NCBI RefSeq assembly: GCF_014023275.1
Contig: NZ_CP054698.1
Location: forward strand, 5,789,001 to 5,853,000
Direction: 5' to 3'
Origin: Nostoc edaphicum CCNP1411
GTDB lineage: Bacteria; Cyanobacteriota; Cyanobacteriia; Cyanobacteriales; Nostocaceae
Length of the DNA: 64,000 nucleotides
Shown here in pieces: positions 26,132-34,175 of the stretch. Within the stretch, counting starts at the first letter, position 1; each line of letters opens with the position of its first letter. A program made the translations under genes and the position numbers. The notes under the pieces were generated by a model. That model was not told the DNA's origin, did no database searches, and saw nothing but the letters and a program-made list of their open reading frames with translations.

Positions 26132-27578
26132 TGACTACGATGTTGTAATTATTGGTGGCAGTCTTGCTGGATACTACGCTGCTCTTGCTGCAACCCAACT
26201 ACGTGCTACAGTTGCCCTGGTGGAACCTAAAGTAGACTACGGGTTCACTCATCACCATGCTCTGACCGAAATCGGTAAACTGGCGCAGAAGTTGAATGAT
26301 GCTGCTGGTTTTGGTATTTATGCCACACACACTAATACCTCAGAAGAACGCCACATATCTATGGCATGGCAAGAAGCGATGCTATATGCTCAATGCGTCG
26401 CCTCAAATCTCAGAGAACAGCATTCTCCAGCCATTCTAGCCGCACAGGGAGTCGATATCATCGTTGGTAGTGGTCAATTTCAATCTTCACCCCAACTAGC
26501 TTTTGCAGTTAACAATCGCCTTCTACGCGCCCGTACCTATTTGCTAGCCAGTGGTTCACGTCCAGAAATTCCAGAGATTGACGGATTGCAAACCACTGGC
26601 TATCTTACCCTTTCTAATATTTGGCAATCCTTACAGGGAAAGACATTACCTCAAAATTGGGTAATTATCGGTGGAATTCCCCAAAGTATTGAAATTGCTC
26701 AAACTTTAGCGCGGTTTGGTTGCAGTGTGACGTTGGCAGTCAAGCATCTATATCTTTTACCCAATATTGACCCTGAGATAGCCATATTGCTTCAGGCACA
26801 GTTGGAAATCGAAGGTGTGCGCGTCCTCACCGATAAACCAGTGACTCAGGTGAGGGCAATTGAGAATAAAAAGTGGATTCAAGCAGGAGATAAGGCCATT
26901 GAAACTGATGAAATTTTAGTGGCGACTGGACAACAGCCGAATCTTGAATCTCTAAATTTGGCAATGGTAGGCGTGAAATGGCATCGGCGTAGCTTAGTGG
27001 TGAATGATAAACTGCAAACCACTAACCAGCACATTTACGCTTGTGGTGATGTAATTGGTGGTTACGACTTTGCGAATGTCGCTAATTATGAAGCAAAAAT
27101 TGCCCTGAACAATGCACTGTTTTTCCCCAGATTACAAGTAAATTATCGCTCCATTCCTTGGGCAATGTTTTCTGTGCCGATGCTGGCGCAAGTTGGTCTG
27201 ACAGAGGCTCAGGCAAAATGCCAATTTCGTCGAGATGAAGTTTTAGTTTTGCGACAGTATTTTAAAACAGTGGCAGCAGCTCAACTTCGAGGCGAAACCA
27301 CTGGTATATGTAAATTAATTGTGCTACGCAATGGTGAAATTTTGGGAGCTTCAATATTGGGGTTAGAAGCTGGAGAATTAATTAATTTGATTGCTTTGGC
27401 AATGTCACAAAAAATTAAAGTCAAAGATTTAGCGAATTTATCTCCCGTCTATCCCAGTTTCTCAGAAATTCTGGAACAAACAGCAAGAGAGTGGAGTAAG
27501 CAAAAGTTAAATAGCAACATTGCTATGCAAGAGTTTTTAGAAGGCTTTTTCCATTTCCGCCGCAATTGGAATTTGTGA
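26124..27578 (+). CDS. FAD/NAD(P)-dependent oxidoreductase, disulfide-reductase fold without redox cysteines
   Basis: 484 residues. The fold is that of the lipoamide dehydrogenase/mercuric reductase family: FAD loop 'VVIIGGSLAGYYAALAA' at the N-terminus, NAD(P) loop region 'WVIIGGIPQSIEIAQTLARF', FAD motif 'HIYACGDVIGGYDF', and a C-terminal dimerisation domain (from about 355). The CxxxxC redox pair that should follow the first segment is missing; the site reads 'YGFTHHHALTEIGKL'. It is therefore unlikely to reduce disulfides in the usual way, and a quinone or other acceptor is possible. The ATG lies in a heptamer repeat with no ribosome site. Confidence 0.83.
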   Translation: MTIDYDVVIIGGSLAGYYAALAATQLRATVALVEPKVDYGFTHHHALTEIGKLAQKLNDAAGFGIYATHTNTSEERHISMAWQEAMLYAQCVASNLREQHSPAILAAQGVDIIVGSGQFQSSPQLAFAVNNRLLRARTYLLASGSRPEIPEIDGLQTTGYLTLSNIWQSLQGKTLPQNWVIIGGIPQSIEIAQTLARFGCSVTLAVKHLYLLPNIDPEIAILLQAQLEIEGVRVLTDKPVTQVRAIENKKWIQAGDKAIETDEILVATGQQPNLESLNLAMVGVKWHRRSLVVNDKLQTTNQHIYACGDVIGGYDFANVANYEAKIALNNALFFPRLQVNYRSIPWAMFSVPMLAQVGLTEAQAKCQFRRDEVLVLRQYFKTVAAAQLRGETTGICKLIVLRNGEILGASILGLEAGELINLIALAMSQKIKVKDLANLSPVYPSFSEILEQTAREWSKQKLNSNIAMQEFLEGFFHFRRNWNL

Positions 27579-27611
27579 GTTTGTGAGTTTGCGAGTTAGG
27601 AGTTAGGAGTT

Positions 27612-27767
27612 TGGTTAACGTGAGTTCGACAAGTCTTATTTGACCTCTCCCCCAACCCCTCTCCGACACGGAGAGGGGAGCAAAAGGTTGAATTTTTCGT
27701 TGCTCCTCCCTTTCCGTTTCGGAGAGGGAGGCTGGGAGGGAGAGGTTCATCGAACTCACGTTTGGTT
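27612..27767. mobile_element. MITE with 13-bp inverted ends and 5-bp target duplication
   Basis: Perfect terminal inverted repeats AACGTGAGTTCGA (27617-27629) and TCGAACTCACGTT (27750-27762) enclose 120 bp of palindromic CCTCTCCC/GGGAGAGG sequence. TGGTT directly flanks both ends (27612-27616 and 27763-27767). There is no coding capacity. Confidence 0.8.
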
Positions 27768-27775
27768 AAGGCAAG

Positions 27776-27840
27776 AGACGCGATAAATCGCCGTCTCTAC
27801 AAAAGATTGATCCTTGTAGAGACGGCGATTTATCGCGTCT
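27776..27840. repeat. perfect 26-bp inverted repeat
   Basis: Arms 27776-27801 and 27815-27840 are exact reverse complements with a 13-nt loop. It lies between two convergent genes and could stop transcription from either side. It belongs to the GAGACGCGATAAATCGCC dispersed family; the right part (27816-27886) is also shared with 38174-38245, including the CCTTAACC.AACCGTATTGG tail. Confidence 0.85.
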
Positions 27841-27908
27841 TTGGATCTAGAATTTTCATCAAAAAACCTTAACCGAACCGTATTGGGAACGAGGTCATTG
27901 GGAGTTCT

Positions 27909-28619
27909 TTAAAATCCCTGCATGATAATCCAAACTACCCCCGCTGCTACTAGAGGTACGCTGAGGTTATCTGTGCCGTGAGGTGAGACTGCCTCTGCTA
28001 GGGTTGCGAAAGTAGCAGTTACCACAGCCGTTAACAAAGCCCATCCTAAACCTAAAGGCGTTGCTAGGGGACTCAGGGACGAGCCAGGTAGCAACAATAG
28101 CACCAAGAAAATCACCACTGTACTCGCCACAAACATTGCTGCTGAACCTTCCCAGGAACGCACAGAATTTCCCACTTGGTACTTATGCTGTCCGAAGCGC
28201 CTACCGATTAATGCTGCTAGTGCATCACCCCAGGTCATTGCCATTATCCCAGCTACAGCGATCGCAACACTATCTACAGGCCCATCTGGTCGCCACAGTA
28301 ACCCGAACAACAGCGTCACTGAAATAGCGAAATAAACTGTGCCAGGTGAGCTATCCTGGCTATCCATTGCGCCAATGAATCGGTAGCGGTAAAACAGGTA
28401 GTTGAGTCCGATAAAGCTAGCAAAAGGTATAATTCCGATTTCCCAGCGATTAAATAGCAGCAGGACGCCGAAAACCCACATTCCTGCACCAATATGGATC
28501 ACTTTGCGGGTCAAATCTGGCTTTACGCCCAATAGCCTACGCAGTCCTTCGCCAATAATAAGCAGACTAGTTGCGTAAATATAAGAAATTGCTAGCCCGA
28601 TAAAATCATTGTTTGTCAT
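27909..28619 (-). CDS. phytol kinase / dolichol-kinase-like membrane protein (CTP-dependent)
   Basis: 236 residues with about six or seven membrane helices. The family (phosphatidate cytidylyltransferase-like, including plant VTE5 and yeast Sec59/Dgk1) uses CTP to phosphorylate prenyl alcohols. Typical segments are 'RKVIHIGAGMWVFG', 'MAMTWGDALAALIGRRFG', 'RSWEGSAAMF' and 'TFATLAEAVSPHGTDNLSVPL'. In cyanobacteria it probably recycles phytol from chlorophyll for tocopherol. The ATG lies in a row of TTTGTCA heptamers (28612-28665) with no visible ribosome site. Confidence 0.83.
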   Translation of the reverse strand: MTNNDFIGLAISYIYATSLLIIGEGLRRLLGVKPDLTRKVIHIGAGMWVFGVLLLFNRWEIGIIPFASFIGLNYLFYRYRFIGAMDSQDSSPGTVYFAISVTLLFGLLWRPDGPVDSVAIAVAGIMAMTWGDALAALIGRRFGQHKYQVGNSVRSWEGSAAMFVASTVVIFLVLLLLPGSSLSPLATPLGLGWALLTAVVTATFATLAEAVSPHGTDNLSVPLVAAGVVWIIMQGF

Positions 28620-28665
28620 TTGTCATTTGTCATTTGTCATTTGTCATTTGTCATTGGTCATTTTG
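28612..28665. repeat. TTTGTCA heptamer array
   Basis: About seven copies of CATTTGT/CATTGGT units lie at the 5' end of the phytol-kinase-like gene and separate it from the end of the DUF3685 gene. Confidence 0.9.
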
Positions 28666-28678
28666 CTTCCTGGCTTGT

Positions 28679-30442
28679 TCACTTCGTCCGATCGCTATTT
28701 TTTCTAAAGTTTTTTTCTATTAACGAAACACTACCAATACCTTGAAGAATACCACGACCGATTAAACCTAAACCCCTACCAATTATTTGGGTTAAAATGA
28801 AGACTATACCGCTACCTACAAAGGCTACTAATGTTTTTAAACGTGGTGCGATCGCATCACTAAATTCTAAAAATAATGTCACTACTAAAGGAATATTAGA
28901 AAGTTTGGCTAATTCCTGATTTCGAGGAGCATAAACTGAAGTCTTGGCAATACCACGAGGTGCAATTACAAATAGATCATAACGGCTTTCAAAAACTGCT
29001 TTTGGCTCATCTATATAATTTTTTAACCGATATTTCCATGATAAATCGTTTCTAAACCGTTCAATCTCTCTTGTAGAAATAAATTGGCGACTATATAAAT
29101 TTTGCTTAATCGTTTCTACATCTGCTAAAGAGTTGAGTAGTGGTTGCACTACGCCATTAGCTACCTGAATCAACAAGTTCTCTAAAATCATTAATGCTTG
29201 GGACTTGGCTTCATGACTCACTGCGGGATAAGAGCCATTATCAATATACAATTCTGTTTGAAATAGTAGATAACAATACAACTCACAAACTAGCGGAATT
29301 TGATTGAGGATATCTCTTTGCACTACTTCTGTATTTTGCAGTAATAAATTAACAATTTCTATGTTTGTATCACCTACTTTTATTCTAGAAAACCTTCCAA
29401 AAAAATCTGTAATTGCTGATTGCCATAAATCGCGCAACAAGATAGATTTCACTTCATATAATTGATTAATCTCAATTTGAGAAGCACGCAGTTCATCCAA
29501 CTGATCAGCCAATTTTTGCAGGATAAGATAAAGTAATTCTCGTTTTTTCTCTTCACGAAAAATGTCAATTTCTAAAGCTACATCTGTGACGTTTTGTAAG
29601 GGAAATTGAAGTTTGGTAATGCAAGACGCAAACAAAGCAGATTGTAGCGCTCCTGGACTAAGTAGAGGTGACATTTGCCTTTGCTGAATGGCACTACTCA
29701 ACGAAGGGGTCAAAGGCGGCTCCTCAGCAACCGGAATATCTTCCTCTTGCCTTTCTTGTGATGAAACCAACAACCGATTTAACAACCAACGAGCTGCTAG
29801 CAGTTCTCGCCGCCGTCCCGCTAGAATTGCTCGATCTAATACTGGTAATCCAGGAACTTGTAATTGGGCTGTGACTGCGGCTAAGGTAGCATCAATGTAA
29901 CCAATTCCTGACAAACGTAAATTATTTCGCAGTTTAGAAAAAGGGAGTGGGGAGTGAGGAGAGACGCGATTAATCGCGTCTGTACTAGGGAGTGAGGTTG
30001 TGATTGCTTCTGTGTCCCGAAACCAATAGGAACCACCATCTACAACTTCTTGCATGGCGGCGACTAATTCAGGAAGTGGTGTACCTTTGGGGCAGTAGCC
30101 ATTTACACCAACAGATTTTGCAGCCAATAGTAGTCCTGGTTCTTGCACAGAACTGAGGAGCAAAATTGGCAGGTTGGGATATAAGGCTTTGAGTTGCCGA
30201 CAGAATTGTAAACCTAGTTGTTGGCTGATGCTAGAGCGACCATTACCTAATTCCAAAACTACTAAATTTAGCTGGTTGGGGTCTTCTTGGGCAATTTCTG
30301 CTAAAATTTGCAAGGCAGCGGTATCAGTTTCTACCACTGCTATTACTTCTAGGTTAGGAATTGCTTCTAGAGTTACCCGTAATCCCAGACGAAAAATCGG
30401 GTCTTGGTCGATTAACAGTAATTTTAGATGGCGATCGCTCAT
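28679..30442 (-). CDS. DUF3685 (Ycf55-like) protein with atypical receiver domain
   Basis: 587 residues. Residues 1-130 form a CheY-like receiver (LLLIDQDPIFRLGL, LLLSSVQEPGLLLAAKSVG, CPKG with the conserved Lys), but the phospho-acceptor position reads 'VVLELG' with Glu (residue 64) in place of Asp, so normal phosphorylation is unlikely. The rest is the DUF3685/Ycf55 domain of cyanobacteria and red-algal plastids, with a hydrophobic segment near the C-terminus (about 540-570). Residues about 148-169 are encoded by a repeat that includes a perfect 20-bp palindrome at 29962-29981. It is transcribed divergently from the STAND NTPase gene, 143 bp apart. Confidence 0.82.
   Translation of the reverse strand: MSDRHLKLLLIDQDPIFRLGLRVTLEAIPNLEVIAVVETDTAALQILAEIAQEDPNQLNLVVLELGNGRSSISQQLGLQFCRQLKALYPNLPILLLSSVQEPGLLLAAKSVGVNGYCPKGTPLPELVAAMQEVVDGGSYWFRDTEAITTSLPSTDAINRVSPHSPLPFSKLRNNLRLSGIGYIDATLAAVTAQLQVPGLPVLDRAILAGRRRELLAARWLLNRLLVSSQERQEEDIPVAEEPPLTPSLSSAIQQRQMSPLLSPGALQSALFASCITKLQFPLQNVTDVALEIDIFREEKKRELLYLILQKLADQLDELRASQIEINQLYEVKSILLRDLWQSAITDFFGRFSRIKVGDTNIEIVNLLLQNTEVVQRDILNQIPLVCELYCYLLFQTELYIDNGSYPAVSHEAKSQALMILENLLIQVANGVVQPLLNSLADVETIKQNLYSRQFISTREIERFRNDLSWKYRLKNYIDEPKAVFESRYDLFVIAPRGIAKTSVYAPRNQELAKLSNIPLVVTLFLEFSDAIAPRLKTLVAFVGSGIVFILTQIIGRGLGLIGRGILQGIGSVSLIEKNFRKNSDRTK
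29936..29998. repeat. palindromic repeat inside the DUF3685 gene
   Basis: The centre, AGACGCGATTAATCGCGTCT, is a perfect palindrome of the same family as 27776-27840 and 38174. It is bordered by GGGAGTG-type units (29942-29958 and 29988-29996). The frame stays open through it. Confidence 0.85.
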
Positions 30443-30585
30443 AGTCTACTTAATTACGCAAGCACTGTTTTTTACCAATCAGAAAACAGCTTTGATACAA
30501 AACTTTGTCTTCCTCATTGTCACCTGTTTTCGCAAACTGATAAATGGATCATAATTGCCTTGTGCAGCCTTCACTGTGTAATTAG

Positions 30586-33500
30586 ATGAACTTGAGTATT
30601 CGGCACTGGTTGGCGGAACGCTATATCGCAATCAATCAAATCAGAGGATTTTCAGCGGGACAATTGGCAGGTATTGCCTACCGGATTGTTCAGGATATGG
30701 AAGTCAAAAGCCTCATGCCTTTTGATATTTGTACCTTGGCAGAGGTTTTAGAACTGCCTTTAGGGATTGTTTGGGAAGAAATCAGTTTCATTTCCCAGTT
30801 GACAGAAAATCTGTTGCGTAGTCTCAGCCAAAAAAAACCGTTAAAACGTAATGAAGGCACATGGCTAGCGTTTCAAATCGCCTATCTTCATGCTTTGCAA
30901 GCAATTTTAGAGCAAGAAGTAAGCTTACAAAGACCGTGGCTAGACCGAGCAAGTATACCAATCCAAGCACAAATACTTCAAGAGGACGTGGGTAAACTCA
31001 TCCTCCAAGATTCGCAACTGCAAGGATTGCTGAAAACTCTCAGTCCAGGTAGATTGACTGATACTCAAGCTGAACAAGCACTATCTTTGGTTGCAGATTC
31101 ATTACTGGTGCAACAAATAAATAATGCTGCCATAGCTTGGTTAGTTGCCAATGGTGCAGAGGAACCTGAAGCTAAACTTTTAATACAGCGTCTAGTCAAC
31201 TCACTTCCTGGTGAAATACTCGTAGTTGTCACCGAGAATGCTCCCCCTTTAGCCCAACTGCAAAAATTTTTCCGTTTGGGAATTTCATTATCTCCCAGCT
31301 TGATCACTCCAGAAGTGGGTTCTACAATCGCTGAAAAAATTGATTTGCACCGAGAACATTATCGTGCAAGTTTGATTAAAAATCTAAGTATGCCTTTGCT
31401 CATAGAATCCTTTGCCCTTAAGGATCTCTATGTGCCGCAAAAAGGCTTACCAATAGAAGAAAATATTTATGAGCAAGATAAAAAAACTGTTAAACCAGTT
31501 GATTTAAAGACTTGGGCGCAACAACAGCTAACTGATTTAGAAACGATCGCTGTCATTGAGTCGGAACCTGGTTATGGAAAAACTAGTTTTTGCCAACTCT
31601 GGGCAGCACAGGTAGCACAAGAGTTGTACCCTAATTGGATGCCTGTATTAATTAAGTTACGGGATGTAAAATATGGCAAAACTTTTACCGAAACCCTAAA
31701 TTCTGCTTTTCCTGTTAATCTTTCAACTTGGTTAGAGCAAGAAAATCTGCCTTGTCTCTTGCTGCTCGATGGTTTGGATGAACTGCCCCCTTCTGCTCAG
31801 GGTATCAGGGCAAAAGCCATTTTTATTCAGCAATTACTGAATTTTCAATCTCAGCATAGACACAAAATTGTGTTAACGAGTCGGTCAACAACATTACAGG
31901 AAATCGCCCCAGAGATACCGTTGCCATTGAGGCGAATTATCATTCAGCCCTTCGATGTGGATGAACTCAAACAATGGTTTCAGCAATGGGCAAAAGTGCA
32001 ATCGTTAGCGATCGCTCAAAATTTATTTACATTGTTAAAACAGGCGGGTTTATTTGCCAGCCAGTCCAAGTTAAGAGAATTATCTGCTCTGATCCGCCAA
32101 CCCTTAATGCTGCATTTATTGGGCATTTTACACCGCGACGGACTGCTAGATGATGAACTATTGCAATTAGCTGCTAATGCTCCAAAGTCTTCTCTGTTAT
32201 GGGAAATTTATCATCGCTTGAGTCGATGGTTATTGGGTTATCCGCTAACTGGTGGGATCAAGACGATGCTACTGCGTTCAGGATCGGCTCATATCCACCG
32301 AACTCCAGAAGCGATCGCTAATTTACTCGCTAATCGTCATCCCCAAGATTTACTTGAGCAGATGCAAGCGATCGCTCTCAAAATTTTACACTCGCAACGT
32401 CATCAAATTAATTTGGCTAGTGAGTTTAATACTCTACCAGGGTTTTATTTTAAAATTCGGGATTTAGAAAGCGCAGCCAAAAGTAGTTTAATTGAGTTTT
32501 CGCATCTCAAGCTAGGAGAATCTCTTTGTGCAGATGCCATTGCTGCCCAACTTAAATTTTTAACTCAGTACCAAGATGAGGCTTATGGTAGCCTTGCTTT
32601 TATGCTTGATTCTCCTAGTAGCGTTGCCCAGCATATTTACAATTTACTAGGTTACGGGATACTTAGCCAAGAAATTGAAGAACTGGCAGTTGCAATTTTA
32701 CGCCGAGAGCAAAAGCATAAATTTTCCTTTGAAGTATTGTTCCAACGGCTTTTGTCTTTTTGGCGTGCTTACTGTCAAGGGCGTTGGCTAGACGAAGGAA
32801 TAGCCCACAAAGGTTTGACTCATTTCCACACACTGCAAAACCCGGTGAATGTTGAGCAAGTGAATGCTGCTGTGGGACTAAATGTGTTTTTATTGCTTTG
32901 TGCGTGCTACCGAGAAACAAAAATCCCTTTTTGGCCTTGTGGCAATCCACTCAATTTAACAGAATTCAATCCAGAGGCTTTAAGTGCGCTGGTTGCGAGA
33001 ACAAGCATTTTGCACAAAAACGCCTTTGCAAACCGAATCAAGTCTCTGGCTGGACTGAATTTATCGGGAGCCTCTTTGCTGCAAGTAATGTTAACTGGGG
33101 TAAATCTTGAGCAAACAAACTTATCCAATGCGGAGTTAATTGGGGCGAATTTGGTTGGAGCTAATTTGCAACAGGCAAACCTCGCAGGCGCAAACCTTCA
33201 ACAGGCAAACCTCGCAGGCGCAAACCTGCAACAGGCAAATCTCGCAGGCGCAAACCTGCAACAGGCTAACCTTATGGGGATAAATCTTAATTCTGCCAAT
33301 CTTACTAATGCCTGTTTATTTGACGCAATTCTGACTGAGGCTCACAAAAAATTAGCTACCGATAATGGTGCCTTGTTCTCTAAAGAGTCATTTCAAAAAC
33401 TGAAAAATTTGCGATCGCAGCAACCCTTCTTAAACACCGTCCACATTGCGACAAACACAGATGTTAATTGGAGCAAAACCCCTGCGATCGGACTAATTGA

Positions 33501-33591
33501 AAGCTGCGAAGGAACTATTTTACCAATAGATTTATATGATGATGATGCCGACGATGAGACAGTTTTTGGCAATAATGCTATTGGGGAATAG
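30586..33591 (+). CDS. STAND (NACHT-type) NTPase with C-terminal pentapeptide repeats
   Basis: 1001 residues. Residues 1 to about 300 are an unrecognised helical domain. A P-loop 'EPGYGKTS' lies near residues 327-334, and a Walker B 'LLLLDGLDELPPS' with the acidic pattern of NACHT proteins near 388-400; 'IVLTSRS' fits sensor 1. A helical winged-helix/arm region follows. Pentapeptide repeats of the A(N/D)Lxx type occupy about residues 823-905, including 30-bp DNA repeats at 33160-33275. STAND proteins act as switches in signalling, cell death or phage defence; there is no direct evidence which applies. No nuclease or protease effector domain is recognisable. Confidence 0.85.
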   Translation: MNLSIRHWLAERYIAINQIRGFSAGQLAGIAYRIVQDMEVKSLMPFDICTLAEVLELPLGIVWEEISFISQLTENLLRSLSQKKPLKRNEGTWLAFQIAYLHALQAILEQEVSLQRPWLDRASIPIQAQILQEDVGKLILQDSQLQGLLKTLSPGRLTDTQAEQALSLVADSLLVQQINNAAIAWLVANGAEEPEAKLLIQRLVNSLPGEILVVVTENAPPLAQLQKFFRLGISLSPSLITPEVGSTIAEKIDLHREHYRASLIKNLSMPLLIESFALKDLYVPQKGLPIEENIYEQDKKTVKPVDLKTWAQQQLTDLETIAVIESEPGYGKTSFCQLWAAQVAQELYPNWMPVLIKLRDVKYGKTFTETLNSAFPVNLSTWLEQENLPCLLLLDGLDELPPSAQGIRAKAIFIQQLLNFQSQHRHKIVLTSRSTTLQEIAPEIPLPLRRIIIQPFDVDELKQWFQQWAKVQSLAIAQNLFTLLKQAGLFASQSKLRELSALIRQPLMLHLLGILHRDGLLDDELLQLAANAPKSSLLWEIYHRLSRWLLGYPLTGGIKTMLLRSGSAHIHRTPEAIANLLANRHPQDLLEQMQAIALKILHSQRHQINLASEFNTLPGFYFKIRDLESAAKSSLIEFSHLKLGESLCADAIAAQLKFLTQYQDEAYGSLAFMLDSPSSVAQHIYNLLGYGILSQEIEELAVAILRREQKHKFSFEVLFQRLLSFWRAYCQGRWLDEGIAHKGLTHFHTLQNPVNVEQVNAAVGLNVFLLLCACYRETKIPFWPCGNPLNLTEFNPEALSALVARTSILHKNAFANRIKSLAGLNLSGASLLQVMLTGVNLEQTNLSNAELIGANLVGANLQQANLAGANLQQANLAGANLQQANLAGANLQQANLMGINLNSANLTNACLFDAILTEAHKKLATDNGALFSKESFQKLKNLRSQQPFLNTVHIATNTDVNWSKTPAIGLIESCEGTILPIDLYDDDADDETVFGNNAIGE
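33160..33275. repeat. 30-bp tandem repeat encoding pentapeptides
   Basis: Near-identical 30-bp units, each coding for the ten residues QQANLAGANL, occur about three and a half times. Their near identity at DNA level, including silent positions, shows recent expansion within the gene. Confidence 0.9.
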
Positions 33592-33726
33592 GGCATTGGG
33601 CATTGGGCATTGGGCATTGGGCATTGAAAATAGGGAGAGGTGCTGCTCTTGCTGAGGGGAAAAACTCTTCTCCCATTCCCCATTCCCCATTCCCCATTCC
33701 CCATGCCCCATGCCCCATTCCCCATT
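33588..33726. repeat. heptamer arrays between STAND NTPase and fur-like genes
   Basis: GGGCATT units (33590-33627) and CCATTCCC/CCATGCCC units (33672-33726) fill the gap between the two convergent genes. Confidence 0.9.
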
Positions 33727-33728
33727 AT

Positions 33729-34175
33729 CTATCCCTCTTGCGGATTCCGGTAGCCAAAAAAGTTAATACTGTATTCAGTAATCTGCACTCCTGTTTCTTC
33801 TTCAATTTTGCGGATCAAATCTTCTGGTAGTTCCACATGAACATCAAGAATTTGATTTGTATCCACACAATTTATATGACTGTGAGAGTCACTGATATTG
33901 CCGTACAAACGCCCATCACAGCGTTCAATACATTCAATGATGCCTTGACTGGATAATGCTTCTAAGTTTTGATAAACAGAAGTATGACCGATCTCTTTGC
34001 CTTGTTGATTCAAGCGATCGTAAATCTCTCTTGCCGCAAGGTGTTCATTTGCCTGCCAAAGTAGTTCCAGAATAAAGCGACGCTGACGACTGACGCGCAT
34101 ACCCAGAATTTGACAGCGCTCAAGCGCATCTTCTAGGGAACGAATTGGTTTTGTAGTAATTGTTTGTTTTTGCAT
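33729..34175 (-). CDS. Fur-family regulator, PerR/FurC-like
   Basis: 148 residues. The winged-helix region 'GMRVSRQRRFILELLWQANEHLAA...TSVYQNLEALSSQG' and the regulatory-metal region 'DSHSHINCVDTNQILDV' are clear. The usual CxxC pair that binds structural zinc in Fur and Zur is missing: the segment has one Cys then 'VDTN', and there is no C-terminal CxxC. This matches the FurC/PerR branch of filamentous cyanobacteria, a peroxide-responsive repressor, more than FurA or Zur. The assignment rests on sequence recall, not alignment. It stands alone next to a long non-coding gap. Confidence 0.82.
   Translation of the reverse strand: MQKQTITTKPIRSLEDALERCQILGMRVSRQRRFILELLWQANEHLAAREIYDRLNQQGKEIGHTSVYQNLEALSSQGIIECIERCDGRLYGNISDSHSHINCVDTNQILDVHVELPEDLIRKIEEETGVQITEYSINFFGYRNPQEG

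Noticed and set aside
25943-26134. Open frames on both strands of the AATGCCC array
   Set aside because: They are translations of a 7-bp repeat read in all frames (PMPNAQC, GIGHWAL types), not genes.
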